Shown in pieces: positions 1-8,785 of a stretch of DNA of 64,000 nt; position 1 is the stretch's first letter; each line of letters starts with the position of its first letter. The stretch covers positions 62,001-126,000 of the forward strand of contig JBPCIO010000141.1 of assembly GCA_051006215.1 (NCBI GenBank), written 5' to 3'. The notes below the pieces were generated by a model. It searched no databases and had not been told where the DNA came from. It saw nothing but the letters and a program-made list of their open reading frames with translations. The position numbers were made by a program, and so were the translations under genes. Origin of the DNA: CF-72 sp051006215. GTDB lineage: Bacteria > Chloroflexota > UBA6077 > CF-72.

Positions 1-1190
1 CGCGCGGTGCGGACCCAGGCCGTGGTGCGCGTGCTGAAAATCGAGACGGCGTATAGCCCGACTTTCCAGACCACGTAGGCTGGCGCGATGCCCAGGGTCA
101 GATAGATGCGAAACGGCGCGCGCACAAGCGCCAGGGCGGCCACGACATACAGCACGTAGCCGACCAGGCACGCCGTCGCCACGCCGGCCAGGGCTGGGCT
201 ACCCAAGAGCCAGCTGCCGATCGCCGCTAGCGCGCTCATCGCAAATGGCACGGACAAGGGCGGAATCAGCTGTTCGAGCGCTGCATCGACCTGCATCCAG
301 GAACGTCGCCGCACACCCAGCCACAACAACCTCAGCACATGCTGACGAACCAACTGCAACCGGCCACGCTCCCAGCGCGCGTTCTGGCTCGCCGACTGGC
401 GCAGCGTCACCGGCATATCCGCCTTGACCCACGTCTCGGGCGCGAACTCGACAGGAATGCCGTGTTCGACCAGCGCCAGGTGAAACTCGACGTCCTCCGC
501 GAGGCTGAACCATCGCCATGCGAAGCGCTCGACGATGGCAGCCGTAAAGCACATGCCGTTACCCTTGAGGCCAGCTGACAGGCCGAACGTCGAGCGCCCG
601 AGCGGACGCAAGTAGTGCACGGCTGAAAGGGCTGCGTAACGCAACCCGGCCACAGACGAGTGGTGCAGGTTGAGTACCGAGTAGTACGCCTGGACAGCCT
701 GTGCACCCGCCTCCAAGCGGGCGTTCATGCACCGCAGGAAGTTCTCGGCCACGACGGTATCGGCGTCGACCACGACGTAGGCGTCATATGCCTGGCCCTC
801 GTCTTGGAGCTGCTGAATCAACCAGCGCAGGGCAAAACCTTTGGCGCGTTCCGCCGTGTCCCAGCGCTCGTACACCCGAGCACCGAGTGTGCGCGCGATC
901 GACGCTGTCGCGTCGTTACAGTTGTCGGCAACAACGCACACGTCGACCGACTCGGGCGGATAGTCCAGCTGACCAATGCTCGTTAGCACGCGCGCGATTA
1001 CGCCCTGTTCGTTGTGCGCCGGCACCAGCACAGCGAATCTCCTGATTTCGGCATTGGCCGCGCCGCGCAGCTGGCGAGGTCGCGCAACCAGTGCCGCCGA
1101 CGTGAGGAACAGCAGATACCCAAGTAACAAGACCTGTGAGGTAATCAGTGCCGACAGCAGGGCAGTACTCACGAGTGAGACATACAGCAC
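1..1190 (-). CDS. GT2 membrane glycosyltransferase (3' end outside window)
   Basis: Processive-type family 2 glycosyltransferase, expected at the cytoplasmic membrane and transferring a nucleotide sugar. It was read directly on the minus strand because the frame stays open to base 1. An N-terminal hydrophobic segment is followed by the strand LVPAHNEQG, a DNC motif, the metal-binding DAD in VVVDADT, an acceptor ED in LAEDVEFH, and a QSASQNARW motif matching the Q..RW signature of hyaluronan/cellulose-synthase-like enzymes. Further hydrophobic segments follow. GTG at 1190 is chosen because it lies 25 bp after the preceding gene's stop and starts the hydrophobic segment. It is the last visible gene of the leftward unit that begins at 3332. 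The sugar and acceptor are not deducible. Confidence 0.85.
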   Translation of the reverse strand, partial: MLYVSLVSTALLSALITSQVLLLGYLLFLTSAALVARPRQLRGAANAEIRRFAVLVPAHNEQGVIARVLTSIGQLDYPPESVDVCVVADNCNDATASIARTLGARVYERWDTAERAKGFALRWLIQQLQDEGQAYDAYVVVDADTVVAENFLRCMNARLEAGAQAVQAYYSVLNLHHSSVAGLRYAALSAVHYLRPLGRSTFGLSAGLKGNGMCFTAAIVERFAWRWFSLAEDVEFHLALVEHGIPVEFAPETWVKADMPVTLRQSASQNARWERGRLQLVRQHVLRLLWLGVRRRSWMQVDAALEQLIPPLSVPFAMSALAAIGSWLLGSPALAGVATACLVGYVLYVVAALALVRAPFRIYLTLGIAPAYVVWKVGLYAVSIFSTRTTAWVRTA

Positions 1191-1215
1191 GATGGTTGGT
1201 ACGGCTTTCTGCGGG

Positions 1216-2379
1216 CTACGCCGACGGCGCCGGGGCCCACATTGGCGCGAGAGCTTCTCGTCCGGCCGTGGCGTCAACCAGCTCACGCAGCCGGGCTGCG
1301 AAGTGATCCACGGTCAACAAGCGCTCGACCGTCCGGCGGCCCGCGGCGCCGAGCCGGTGGCGTTCCTCAGGCTGGTCCAGCAGGTGTGTGATCGCCCGCC
1401 GCAGAGCCGCCGGATCCTCGGGCGGCACGTAGTAGCCAGTCGGCTCGAGCGCGACGCCGGCCAGCTCAGCGAAAGTTCGCACCAGGCTGGGTGGACGCAC
1501 GCGTGGCTGGGCGCCCCGGGTGGCGGCGCGGCGATCCTCAATCACATCCGTCTGCCCCAGGCTGTGCGTCACGATGACCGGTTTGGCCATCGCCATCGCT
1601 TCGAGGATCGTGGTCACCCCAGCTTGAAAGTCGATGTCGTCTAGCGGCACGACGACGATGCTCGATCGGGCATACAGGGACCGCAGCGCAGGATAGTCAA
1701 ACTTGGAGACGTGCACGTTCACAGGCAGGGCGGGGCCCGCGGCGGTGTTGCGACGTTTCGACCAGTGGCTGGCGGCGCCTATCACTACTTCCACGTCCAG
1801 GCCGTCCACAGCGCTTACAAGCGTGGGATAATCCCGGAACTCCAGGCCGGCGCTGCAAATCAAGCGTTCCTCGACCCCGGCCTGCGGGCACCAAAAGTTC
1901 GCGTCGACCTGGTACGGAATCAGCGCGAGCTGCTGGGCGGGAATTCCAAGGTCCCGAATGGCGAGGTCGTATTGCACGCGAGAATGCAGCGCGATGCAGT
2001 GGATGTGCGAGTGGGCCTTGAGCCACTTGAAAAACGGACGCTTCTTGGCCGCCGTCAGACGGTGCCCGATCGTCAAATGAGCCACTTTCGAGCGCGTCGC
2101 TTTCAGCAGGAGAGCCAGCGGAATCCCGATGTGCTCACCGTCGGTGACGATCACGTCAAAGTGGGCCCGCTCACGGAAAGCGAGCCAGGCCTGCAAGACC
2201 GGCACGCCAATCCACCGAGCTAGGCGCCCCAGCAGGCCCGGTCCCTGGACATTCGAGCGATCGATGGTCGCCGCACTCAGCTCCTTGGCCAGCACGTCGT
2301 AGTCTTTGCGGGGCCCGGAGCCAAGGGGAGCGCCGACGTGGTCAGCACTGATCACAAGAAGAACTCGCGGATTTGGCAC
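1216..2379 (-). CDS. GT4-type glycosyltransferase
   Basis: Retaining GT-B glycosyltransferase of family 4 type, about 387 residues. The N-terminal Rossmann half carries the strand VLLVISADHVGAPLGSG. The C-terminal half has the donor-site segment TTILEAMAMAKPVIVTHS, in which the usual EGFG..xxEAMA glutamates are only partly kept, and ends with the helical tail typical of GT4. GTG at 2379 is taken as the start because it lies 2 bp after the stop of the epimerase gene and puts the first beta strand a few residues in. The frame is open further upstream, but only as an overlap with that epimerase. Tight spacing implies co-transcription with the genes on either side. Donor and acceptor are unknown. 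Confidence 0.85.
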   Translation of the reverse strand: MPNPRVLLVISADHVGAPLGSGPRKDYDVLAKELSAATIDRSNVQGPGLLGRLARWIGVPVLQAWLAFRERAHFDVIVTDGEHIGIPLALLLKATRSKVAHLTIGHRLTAAKKRPFFKWLKAHSHIHCIALHSRVQYDLAIRDLGIPAQQLALIPYQVDANFWCPQAGVEERLICSAGLEFRDYPTLVSAVDGLDVEVVIGAASHWSKRRNTAAGPALPVNVHVSKFDYPALRSLYARSSIVVVPLDDIDFQAGVTTILEAMAMAKPVIVTHSLGQTDVIEDRRAATRGAQPRVRPPSLVRTFAELAGVALEPTGYYVPPEDPAALRRAITHLLDQPEERHRLGAAGRRTVERLLTVDHFAARLRELVDATAGREALAPMWAPAPSA

Positions 2380-2381
2380 CC

Positions 2382-3332
2382 CTAGCCCATGACCGCGACA
2401 GGCACCGCAGCGGGCACCCCGACTAGCTCGGCTAGCTTGCCAAGCGGATCCAGCAGTGGTTCGACCAGCAGGATCCGTCGCATGCGCTCGACATCGGCGA
2501 TGAAGCGGGTCACTTCCATGTGACGCGCCTGCTCCAGGTGAATCTTCGGTTGGCATTCCGCCAGGCGGCCGATCCGTCGAGCAAGATCGATGATGCGCGT
2601 GCCTGTACCGCTGCCAATGTTGATCGGTGGAATTGGCCCCTCGAATGTGCCGGCACGTACCAGCGCCTCGACTACCTGGCCCACCCACACAAAGTCGAGC
2701 ACCTGCTTCCCTCCGAAAACGGACATCTGTTGCCCGGCCTGCGCTTGAGCTAGCCAGGTCGGGATGACCCGGCCAACGTCTCGCAATCCGTAGACGCTGG
2801 CCAGCCGCAGAATCACGGTCTGCAGCCCGAACTCGCGACGGAAGGCTCGGCAATACACCTCCCCAGCTACTTTGCTTGCGCCGTAAGAATTTATGGCCAG
2901 CAAGGGCGAGTCCTCTTCGACAGGCAACTCGACCGCCTCGCCATACACATCCCGAGACGAAGTGAAGACGACACGTGGCACACCGCTCTCGACGGCCGCC
3001 CGCAGGACGTTGAAGGTGCCACGGACGTTCGTCTGGAAGGTGTATTCGGCGTCGCGCACTGCACCCATCAGGGTTGATTGCGCCGCCAGGTGGTAGACAA
3101 GGCTGGCTCCGCGCACCGCCTGGGAGACGGCGGACTGGTCCTGCACGTCGCCCTCGATGAGCTCAAAGGCCGGCTCACTGGCCAGATGGGCCACGTTGTC
3201 CAGGCGTCCGCGCGAGAGGTTGTCGAACCCGACCACATTGCCTGCACCATCGGCTAATAGGCGATCGACGAGGTGGCTCCCGATGAACCCGGCCCCGCCG
3301 GTTACTACGATCCTGGGGACGAGTCGCGACAT
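2382..3332 (-). CDS. NAD-dependent sugar epimerase/dehydratase (extended SDR)
   Basis: Extended short-chain dehydrogenase/reductase of the GalE/RmlB class, 316 residues, modifying a nucleotide-activated sugar in the cytoplasm. The Rossmann motif TGGAGFIGSH is at about residues 11-20. The catalytic Ser/Thr region is TSSRDVYG, the active-site pair Y-x-x-x-K is SYGASK, and the RLASVYG segment after it is typical of the family. It is the first gene of a leftward unit with two glycosyltransferases, so its product probably feeds them. A -10-like hexamer ends 7 nt before the ATG, so the transcript is probably leaderless. Substrate (UDP-Glc/Gal, UDP-GlcNAc or other) cannot be fixed from sequence alone. 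Confidence 0.88.
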   Translation of the reverse strand: MSRLVPRIVVTGGAGFIGSHLVDRLLADGAGNVVGFDNLSRGRLDNVAHLASEPAFELIEGDVQDQSAVSQAVRGASLVYHLAAQSTLMGAVRDAEYTFQTNVRGTFNVLRAAVESGVPRVVFTSSRDVYGEAVELPVEEDSPLLAINSYGASKVAGEVYCRAFRREFGLQTVILRLASVYGLRDVGRVIPTWLAQAQAGQQMSVFGGKQVLDFVWVGQVVEALVRAGTFEGPIPPINIGSGTGTRIIDLARRIGRLAECQPKIHLEQARHMEVTRFIADVERMRRILLVEPLLDPLGKLAELVGVPAAVPVAVMG

Positions 3333-3339
3333 TGAGCCC

Positions 3340-3395
3340 AGTATCAGCCGCGTCTCTCCTGCGTGTTGTTAGCCCCCGGTTGAATTGGCGTTGAG
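3340..3395 (-). promoter_or_regulatory. Leftward promoter with 11-bp phased CAAC repeats
   Basis: On the minus strand CTCAAC (3395-3390) and TTCAAC (3384-3379) are 11 bp apart, and a weaker GCTAAC follows after another 11 bp. A -10-like GATACT (3345-3340) starts exactly 33 nt after the second repeat. The ATG of the epimerase at 3332 follows 7 nt later, implying a leaderless mRNA. The same arrangement occurs upstream of other units of the locus. Binding by an OmpR/PhoB-family regulator is inferred from the geometry. Confidence 0.6.
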
Positions 3396-3433
3396 GACAC
3401 CGAAAGGGTCCTCACCTGAACGCAGTCGGATCG

Positions 3434-3490
3434 CTCAACCTTAAATCAACCGACGGGCAACTGCCCACTTGCCGAGCGGCCGCATAGTAA
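3434..3490 (+). promoter_or_regulatory. Rightward promoter with 11-bp phased CAAC repeats
   Basis: CTCAAC (3434-3439), ATCAAC (3445-3450) and a weaker GGCAAC (3456-3461) are phased at 11 bp. TAGTAA (3485-3490) is a possible -10, starting 34 nt after the second repeat. A TATATA further down (about 3525) is an alternative. It faces the methyltransferase gene at 3548 and is the divergent partner of the leftward element at 3379-3395. Confidence 0.5.
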
Positions 3491-3547
3491 GGGCGGCTGG
3501 TGGAGCTGTGGTCCACCGTAGCGTGTATATAGGAAAGAGGAATCGCA

Positions 3548-4381
3548 GTGAGCGAAAATCGGCGCGACGTATGGAAGTCTGGACCCGCGCCGCAGATGCT
3601 TACGCGTCCGTATTACGAGCGTTTGCACTCCCTGGAACAACGGCACGGATGGCATCGCGGGATGCGGGCGTACTCCAATGCGTTGCTCGCACCCCTGCTT
3701 AGGGGTGGGGCGGTTCGACACGTGTTGGACGTTGGCTGCGGCACGGGCGGCATGCTGGCGTGGCTGCGCAGCTTCCCCGGCGTGCGGAGTGTCGGACTCG
3801 AATACACGCGCGACGCACTCGCCTTCTGCCGCGCAGGTGGCCACCATGAGTTGACTGAGGCATCTGCGCTCACACTTCCGTTTCGGAGCGGCGTTTTCGA
3901 CCTGCTGGTGTGTACGGATGTCCTGCAGCACTTGCCCTACCCGCCGGGCCCCGAGGCCGCGTTGGCTGAAGCCCTGCGTGTTCTGCGACCGGGCGGGCAC
4001 CTATTCCTGCGCACCAACAGCGCGTGGGGTGAGACGTCGAGTCAGGCAGCGACATACCGCCGTTACCTGCGCAGCGACCTGGTGGCGGAAGTGCGTGCTG
4101 CAGGCTTCATCGTTCAACGCGCGAGCTATGCCAACCTTGTGCCCGCGCTGCCGACCCTGGCCCGCCGCCGTTTCTTACCACGCGCGGCCGGGCACGTTCA
4201 TGTCGAGCATGACCCTGGGCTGCAGCTCCAGACACGGTCCCCCAAACTCAAGTGGATCGACGACGCGCTCGCTGGCGTACTGCGCGGGGAGGCGGGAGTT
4301 CTTTCAAACGTTGGCGTCGACCTCCCGCTGGGCGATTCGCTGCTCCTTCTGGCGGGCAAACCCGCTGGTGCAGGGACGTAA
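3548..4381 (+). CDS. SAM-dependent methyltransferase (class I)
   Basis: Class I S-adenosylmethionine methyltransferase of the Methyltransf_11 type, 277 residues. Motif I is VLDVGCGTGG near residue 60. A motif II-like acidic strand is VGLEYT, and LLVCTDVLQHLPY and LRPGGHLFLR correspond to motifs post-I and III. It probably methylates a sugar or lipid intermediate of the polysaccharide made by the adjacent glycosyltransferases. The GTG start at 3548 has the purine-rich GAAAGAGG about 7 nt upstream. It is the first gene of a rightward unit that continues through the GT4 genes to 7561. Confidence 0.85.
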   Translation: MSENRRDVWKSGPAPQMLTRPYYERLHSLEQRHGWHRGMRAYSNALLAPLLRGGAVRHVLDVGCGTGGMLAWLRSFPGVRSVGLEYTRDALAFCRAGGHHELTEASALTLPFRSGVFDLLVCTDVLQHLPYPPGPEAALAEALRVLRPGGHLFLRTNSAWGETSSQAATYRRYLRSDLVAEVRAAGFIVQRASYANLVPALPTLARRRFLPRAAGHVHVEHDPGLQLQTRSPKLKWIDDALAGVLRGEAGVLSNVGVDLPLGDSLLLLAGKPAGAGT

Positions 4382-4385
4382 GCCA

Positions 4386-5501
4386 GTGGACCTCGCGGTG
4401 AACGGCCTGCGCCTCACAGGTAAGCGCTTTGGGGTGGGACGCTATGTGGAGTACCTGCTCCGTCACTGGGGTACTGCCGAAAGGCTCCCGTTTGATCGGA
4501 TCAAGGTTTATACGCCACACAAGATCGAGCCGACTGCGGAAATTCCTGAAGGCTTCGAGCCGCACGTCATCCCCGCCCCGGGACCCAATGGGTTGTGGGA
4601 GCAGGTGTTCCTTCCGTGGCACCACCACCCCGGCGATCTCCTGTTCTGCCCCAGCTATACCGTCCCGCTGGCTGCCAGAGGCAAAATCGTCGTCACCCAC
4701 CTAGGCTCATATGAGGCCGTACCCCACGAATTTGCCTGGCGTGACCGACTCAAAACGCGGATTCTGTACCAGCTCAGTGCACGGAAAGCGCACCGGGTGA
4801 TCACCGTGTCCGACTCATCGAAACACGACATCCAGCGATATTACGGAATCCCCGAGGCAAAGGTCAGGGTCATCCCGCTCGGTGTGGACCCTGCCTTTCG
4901 GCCGCTCAATCGTGACGATTTGAACGATGCGGTCCGCCTGCGCTTCTTTGGCACTCCGCAACCGTACATCCTGTTTGTGGGGAAGCTCTCCAGACGGCGG
5001 AATATCCCCGATCTGATCCGGGCCTTTGGCATGCTGCGCAGCGAAAACGGCACCACCCACGGGCTGCTGCTGGTCGGCGAGAACACGGTTGGGTATGACC
5101 TGAATGCGCTCGCCCGAGCCAGCGGCGTCGAGGGCCTCGTGCAACACGTGCCATTCGCTACTCACACCGAGCTCGTTGGGATCTACAACGCGGCCGAGCT
5201 GTTCGTATACCCGTCTTCGTATGAGGGATTTGGAATCCCGGTGCTCGAAGCGATGGCATGCGGCGTCCCAACCATCACTCTGAATAACACCGCCTTCCGC
5301 GAGTTCGCCAAGGACGCGGCGATACTCGCGGACAACGGTTCCGCAGAGGCGATGTACCCAGCCATGGCGAAAGTTCTGCAGTCGCAAGAAATTCGGCATG
5401 AGATGTCCGCGCGCGGATTGCGACGGGCGGAGCGCTTCGGCTGGGCTGGCATCGCCCAACGCACAATGGATGTGCTCGCCGAAGTGGCTGGGGTCAGCTA
5501 G
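4386..5501 (+). CDS. GT4 glycosyltransferase
   Basis: Family 4 GT-B glycosyltransferase of 371 residues. Visible features are a glycine-rich N-terminal loop (GVGRYVEYLL), HRVITVSDSSKHD at the end of the N-domain, the interdomain phosphate-binding strand ILFVGKLSRRRN, and the donor-binding E-x7-E segment YEGFGIPVLEAMACG. These match the mannosyl/rhamnosyltransferase branch, although the sugar is not deducible. GTG at 4386 lies 4 nt after the previous stop and puts the N-terminal strand at the expected place; upstream in-frame sequence is overlap with the methyltransferase. The next GT4 gene begins 1 nt after the stop. Confidence 0.9.
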   Translation: MDLAVNGLRLTGKRFGVGRYVEYLLRHWGTAERLPFDRIKVYTPHKIEPTAEIPEGFEPHVIPAPGPNGLWEQVFLPWHHHPGDLLFCPSYTVPLAARGKIVVTHLGSYEAVPHEFAWRDRLKTRILYQLSARKAHRVITVSDSSKHDIQRYYGIPEAKVRVIPLGVDPAFRPLNRDDLNDAVRLRFFGTPQPYILFVGKLSRRRNIPDLIRAFGMLRSENGTTHGLLLVGENTVGYDLNALARASGVEGLVQHVPFATHTELVGIYNAAELFVYPSSYEGFGIPVLEAMACGVPTITLNNTAFREFAKDAAILADNGSAEAMYPAMAKVLQSQEIRHEMSARGLRRAERFGWAGIAQRTMDVLAEVAGVS

Positions 5502-5502
5502 A

Positions 5503-6768
5503 GTGCGTGTACTCGTACTCGCGAGGAACTATCCGAGTCAAATGCTGCCGCAGCTCGGACTCTGGACACAGCGTTTGATCCAGTGCGTAACCCCTTTCGC
5601 GGAGCTCAAGGTGCTGGCACCCATACCTAGCGCCCCACCTCGAGTTTTGGCGCGCTTCGCGCCCTACTACGAACGCTACCGTGCAGCCGCACCGTCACGA
5701 TGGGATGGCCCAGTCGAGGTGCTCCATCCGCGCTTCCTGACCGGGCCGGGCCAGAGCCTCTACGCTGTTGAGACCGCCAGCTATCTCGCTGCCGCACTGC
5801 CATACGTCATGCGGCTGCGGGCCAGGTTCCGGTTCGACCTTATCCACGCCCACTTCACCTATCCGGATGGAGTTGCAGCGGTGGCACTGGGGCGCTTGTT
5901 CCGAGTGCCCGTAGTCATCACCGAGCACGTCCTTTGGCTGCCCTGGATGAACGATCAACCAGTCGTTCGACGCCAGGCCGCTTGGGCCGCCAGAGAATGC
6001 GCCGCGCATCTGGCAGTCAGTCACAGCGTTCGCCAGCATATCGGCCAGGTGACGGGCCGGCCGGATCGCGTGCATGTCGTGCCAAATGTTGTCGACGGCT
6101 CAGTCTTCACTCCGGCCGCGGGCCGCCACCCCGCTCCGAGGCAGATCCTTTTCGTGGGAGCAGTTCGGGTGTCGAAGGGGGTCGACGTCCTGCTGGAGAC
6201 GCTGGCTCTGTTGCGGCGAAGGGGCGCCGACGTGCGTCTGACCCTGGTCGGCGAACCCTACTACCGCGCCTACCAGCGTGAGGCGGAGCGACTGCGAGAC
6301 CTCGCTGAGGCACTCGGTGTGACCGAATTCATCGACATGCTCGGCGGCCGACCACCTGCCGAGGTGGCGCGGCTTATGGCCGAGAGTGCTGTCGTTGTGC
6401 TGCCCAGTCGTCGCGAAAGCTTCGGCGCTGTGCTGATCGAGGCGCTCGCCTGCGGCACGCCCGTGGTGGCCACCCGCTGTGGCGGCCCCGAGGAGATCGT
6501 GATGCCCGAAGTTGGCAAGCTTGTCGCACCCGAGGACCCGGCCGGCTTGGCCGACGCACTTTTCGACGTACTCGAAGACGCACACGCCTATGATCCGCAA
6601 GCGTTACGGGAATATGCCCTCACACGCTTTGGTCCGGCGACGATCGGACAACAAATCGCGACCCGGTATGACGTGGCGTACCGGGACGGCACATCGTTGT
6701 CGGCAACCACGGCCACCAAACGTGGGCGCAAGACCAAACGGAGTGGATACCATGAACACGCCCGATAG
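5503..6768 (+). CDS. GT4 glycosyltransferase
   Basis: Full-length family 4 glycosyltransferase, about 421 residues. The N-domain has the strand RVLVLARNYPS and the motif DLIHAHFTYPDG. The C-domain has ILFVGAVRVSKGVD and the donor-site segment SRRESFGAVLIEALACG with both glutamates of the E-x7-E signature. The C-terminal tail of about 25 residues is Lys/Arg/Thr-rich and probably disordered. GTG at 5503 follows the upstream stop by one base. The following gene (6752) is a truncated copy of the N-terminal half of this protein, so a tandem duplication has occurred here. Confidence 0.9.
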   Translation: MRVLVLARNYPSQMLPQLGLWTQRLIQCVTPFAELKVLAPIPSAPPRVLARFAPYYERYRAAAPSRWDGPVEVLHPRFLTGPGQSLYAVETASYLAAALPYVMRLRARFRFDLIHAHFTYPDGVAAVALGRLFRVPVVITEHVLWLPWMNDQPVVRRQAAWAARECAAHLAVSHSVRQHIGQVTGRPDRVHVVPNVVDGSVFTPAAGRHPAPRQILFVGAVRVSKGVDVLLETLALLRRRGADVRLTLVGEPYYRAYQREAERLRDLAEALGVTEFIDMLGGRPPAEVARLMAESAVVVLPSRRESFGAVLIEALACGTPVVATRCGGPEEIVMPEVGKLVAPEDPAGLADALFDVLEDAHAYDPQALREYALTRFGPATIGQQIATRYDVAYRDGTSLSATTATKRGRKTKRSGYHEHAR

Positions 6769-7561
6769 CAAGCTCCGTGAAACGTCGGTGGTCAGCGCGA
6801 GGCTAGCTGCGCGAAATCTGGCCGCACCGGCGCTGCGTGTACTGGTGCTGTCCAGCAGCTACCCCAGTGGGGTCCTTCCACAAGTCGAGCTTTGGGCGCG
6901 CCGCCTGGTCCAGTCGGTGACCGGTTTCGCCGAGGCCAAGGTGGTAGCGCCCGTGCCATATGTCCCAGCCCTGCTGGATCGCTCCTCTCGGAATAACGCC
7001 CAATACAAAGACGTGCCGCGGCACCGTTGGGACGGGAAAGTAGAAGTGTTCCATCCGCGCCTGCTGACTGGACCTGGCCAGAGCCTGTACGGGTTGGAAG
7101 CAGCGAGCTACGCCTGCACGGTGCTACCCACCGTCCACCGGCTGCGGCGTGAGTTCCCTTTCGACGTGATCCATGCTCACTCTAGCTACCCCGATGGCGT
7201 GGCCTGGGTGTTGTTAGGGCACCTGTACGGAATCCCGGTCATCATTACCGAGCATCACCCGTGGTTGCCGAGGATGCGCCAGCTACGCCTGGTCCGCCAG
7301 CAAGCGGTGTGGGCCGCGCGCGAGTGCAATGCTCACATCGCGACGAGCCAGGCCGTCCGCGATCACATTGGCCAGTTCACTGGAGATCCCGAAAAGGTCA
7401 GTGTAATCCCCAACGTGATAGACCCGGCAGTGCTTGCTCCCACACTCCACCAGAGGCGAAACCCTGACCAGAACCTGTGGCTCGGAAAGCAATATGCGGC
7501 ACTGGTTGGGCCGGTACTTCGATCGAATTTGCAGGCACGGTTCGCCGCCGCCTTGATCTAA
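6752..7561 (+). pseudogene. Truncated GT4 copy, N-terminal domain only
   Basis: The 269-residue product is clearly homologous to the N-terminal Rossmann domain of the GT4 encoded just upstream. Shared motifs include LLTGPGQSLYG, FDVIHAHSSYPDG and IITEHHPWLP. Similarity stops after the interdomain motif VSVIPNVIDPAV (about base 7435). The remaining roughly 40 codons are unrelated, and the entire donor-binding C-domain with its E-x7-E signature is missing. ATG at 6752 overlaps the end of the preceding gene by 17 bp. It is most likely a decayed tandem duplicate. A half-enzyme acting with a partner is possible but unsupported. Confidence 0.75.
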
Positions 7562-7621
7562 CGAGACAACCACTCCAGGTGCGTAGGAAGGAGCGGCCAG
7601 CTTACGACTGCCACAGCGCAG

Positions 7622-7677
7622 TTCAACCGCGTCTCAACCGCCCTTTGACGGCGCAGGTGGCAGGGTCCGCCTAGCCT
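7622..7677 (+). promoter_or_regulatory. Promoter with 11-bp phased CAAC repeats
   Basis: TTCAAC (7622-7627), CTCAAC (7633-7638) and TTTGAC (7644-7649) are phased at 11 bp. TAGCCT (7672-7677) fits a TANNNT -10 and starts exactly 33 nt after the second repeat. A leader of about 25 nt with GGAG precedes the ATG of the epimerase gene at 7707. This promoter would drive the unit 7707-14459. Confidence 0.6.
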
Positions 7678-7706
7678 TTGCACGTAGCGTAAAACGGAGT
7701 GAACCT

Positions 7707-8744
7707 ATGCGATTCTGGAACGACAAAAACGTCCTCGTCACCGGTGGGGCATCATTCATTGGAAGCCATCTGGTCGATCGGCTTGTAGAGGCCGGCGCCC
7801 GGGTCCGAGTAGCCGACGACCTGTCCAGCGGGCGAGAGGCCAACCTGAGCGGGAGCCGCTCGGAGGTGGATCTCATGGTTGGGGACCTCCGTGAGCGCGA
7901 GTTCGCCCATACGGTCATGGCTGGCCAGCAGGTGGTCTTTCACCTGGCCGCCTGCCATGGCGGCCGCGGTTTCATCGACACCCACCCAGCAGACTGCGCC
8001 TCAAATATGGTCCTCGACGGAATGGTATTCGACGAGGCCTGCAAAGCGGGCGTAGACAAAATCGCTTTTGCGTCCTCCGCTTGCGTCTATCCCACTCGCC
8101 TGCAGGAGGCGCCAACCAACGGCGTGACGACATACCTCAAAGAGGAATGGGCCGACCCGTTCAAAGAAGGTGCGGCGGGTGCGGACGGTGAGTACGGCTG
8201 GGCCAAACTTATGGGCGAAATGACGCTGCGTGCCTATAACAAGCAGCACGGTCTGCGGTCGGTAGCGTGCCGTCTGTTCACCGTGTACGGTGAGCGCGAG
8301 AACGAAAGCCACGCCATCATCGCTTTGATAGCCAAAGCGTTCACTGGTATGGATCCGTACCCGATCTGGGGCAACGGGCAACAGGACCGCAACTTTACCT
8401 ACGTCGGCGACATCGTGGAGGGCATGCTTCGTGCGGCCGCCTCAGATATCGATGACGGCTCAGCTCTCAATATTGGTACAGCCGAGCACGTGAAGATCAT
8501 CGAGAGTGCACACATGATCTTTGAAGAGACTGGCTTTCAGCCTGACAAGATCGATTTTGACTTGAGCAAGCCAGTCGGCGTGTTCAGTCGCGCGGCGGAT
8601 CTCAGCCGCACCCGTGCCCGTCTGGGCTGGGAGCCGAGCACTCGCTTTCGGGATGGTCTCCGAGCGACCATCCGCTGGTATTACGATACCCACGATCGCA
8701 AGCACGTGGCCTCGCAACTGAACCGCTTGCTCACCGAGCGCTAG
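7707..8744 (+). CDS. NAD-dependent epimerase/dehydratase (extended SDR)
   Basis: Extended SDR of 345 residues acting on a nucleotide sugar. The dinucleotide motif TGGASFIGSH is near residues 13-22, with an acidic residue (ADD) at the end of strand 2 indicating NAD preference. The catalytic Ser is in FASSACVYP and the Tyr/Lys pair in YGWAKLMGE. FHLAACHGG, SACVYP and the internal YGERENESHA resemble GDP-mannose 3,5-epimerase / GDP-fucose-synthase-like enzymes. A GDP-sugar substrate would suit the GT10 fucosyltransferase-like gene of the same unit, but that is inference. SD-like GGAG lies 8-9 nt before the ATG. Confidence 0.88.
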   Translation: MRFWNDKNVLVTGGASFIGSHLVDRLVEAGARVRVADDLSSGREANLSGSRSEVDLMVGDLREREFAHTVMAGQQVVFHLAACHGGRGFIDTHPADCASNMVLDGMVFDEACKAGVDKIAFASSACVYPTRLQEAPTNGVTTYLKEEWADPFKEGAAGADGEYGWAKLMGEMTLRAYNKQHGLRSVACRLFTVYGERENESHAIIALIAKAFTGMDPYPIWGNGQQDRNFTYVGDIVEGMLRAAASDIDDGSALNIGTAEHVKIIESAHMIFEETGFQPDKIDFDLSKPVGVFSRAADLSRTRARLGWEPSTRFRDGLRATIRWYYDTHDRKHVASQLNRLLTER

Positions 8745-8785
8745 ACAGAAAGCTGGCTCCGCCCCATGCAACCCCAACGACGGCT

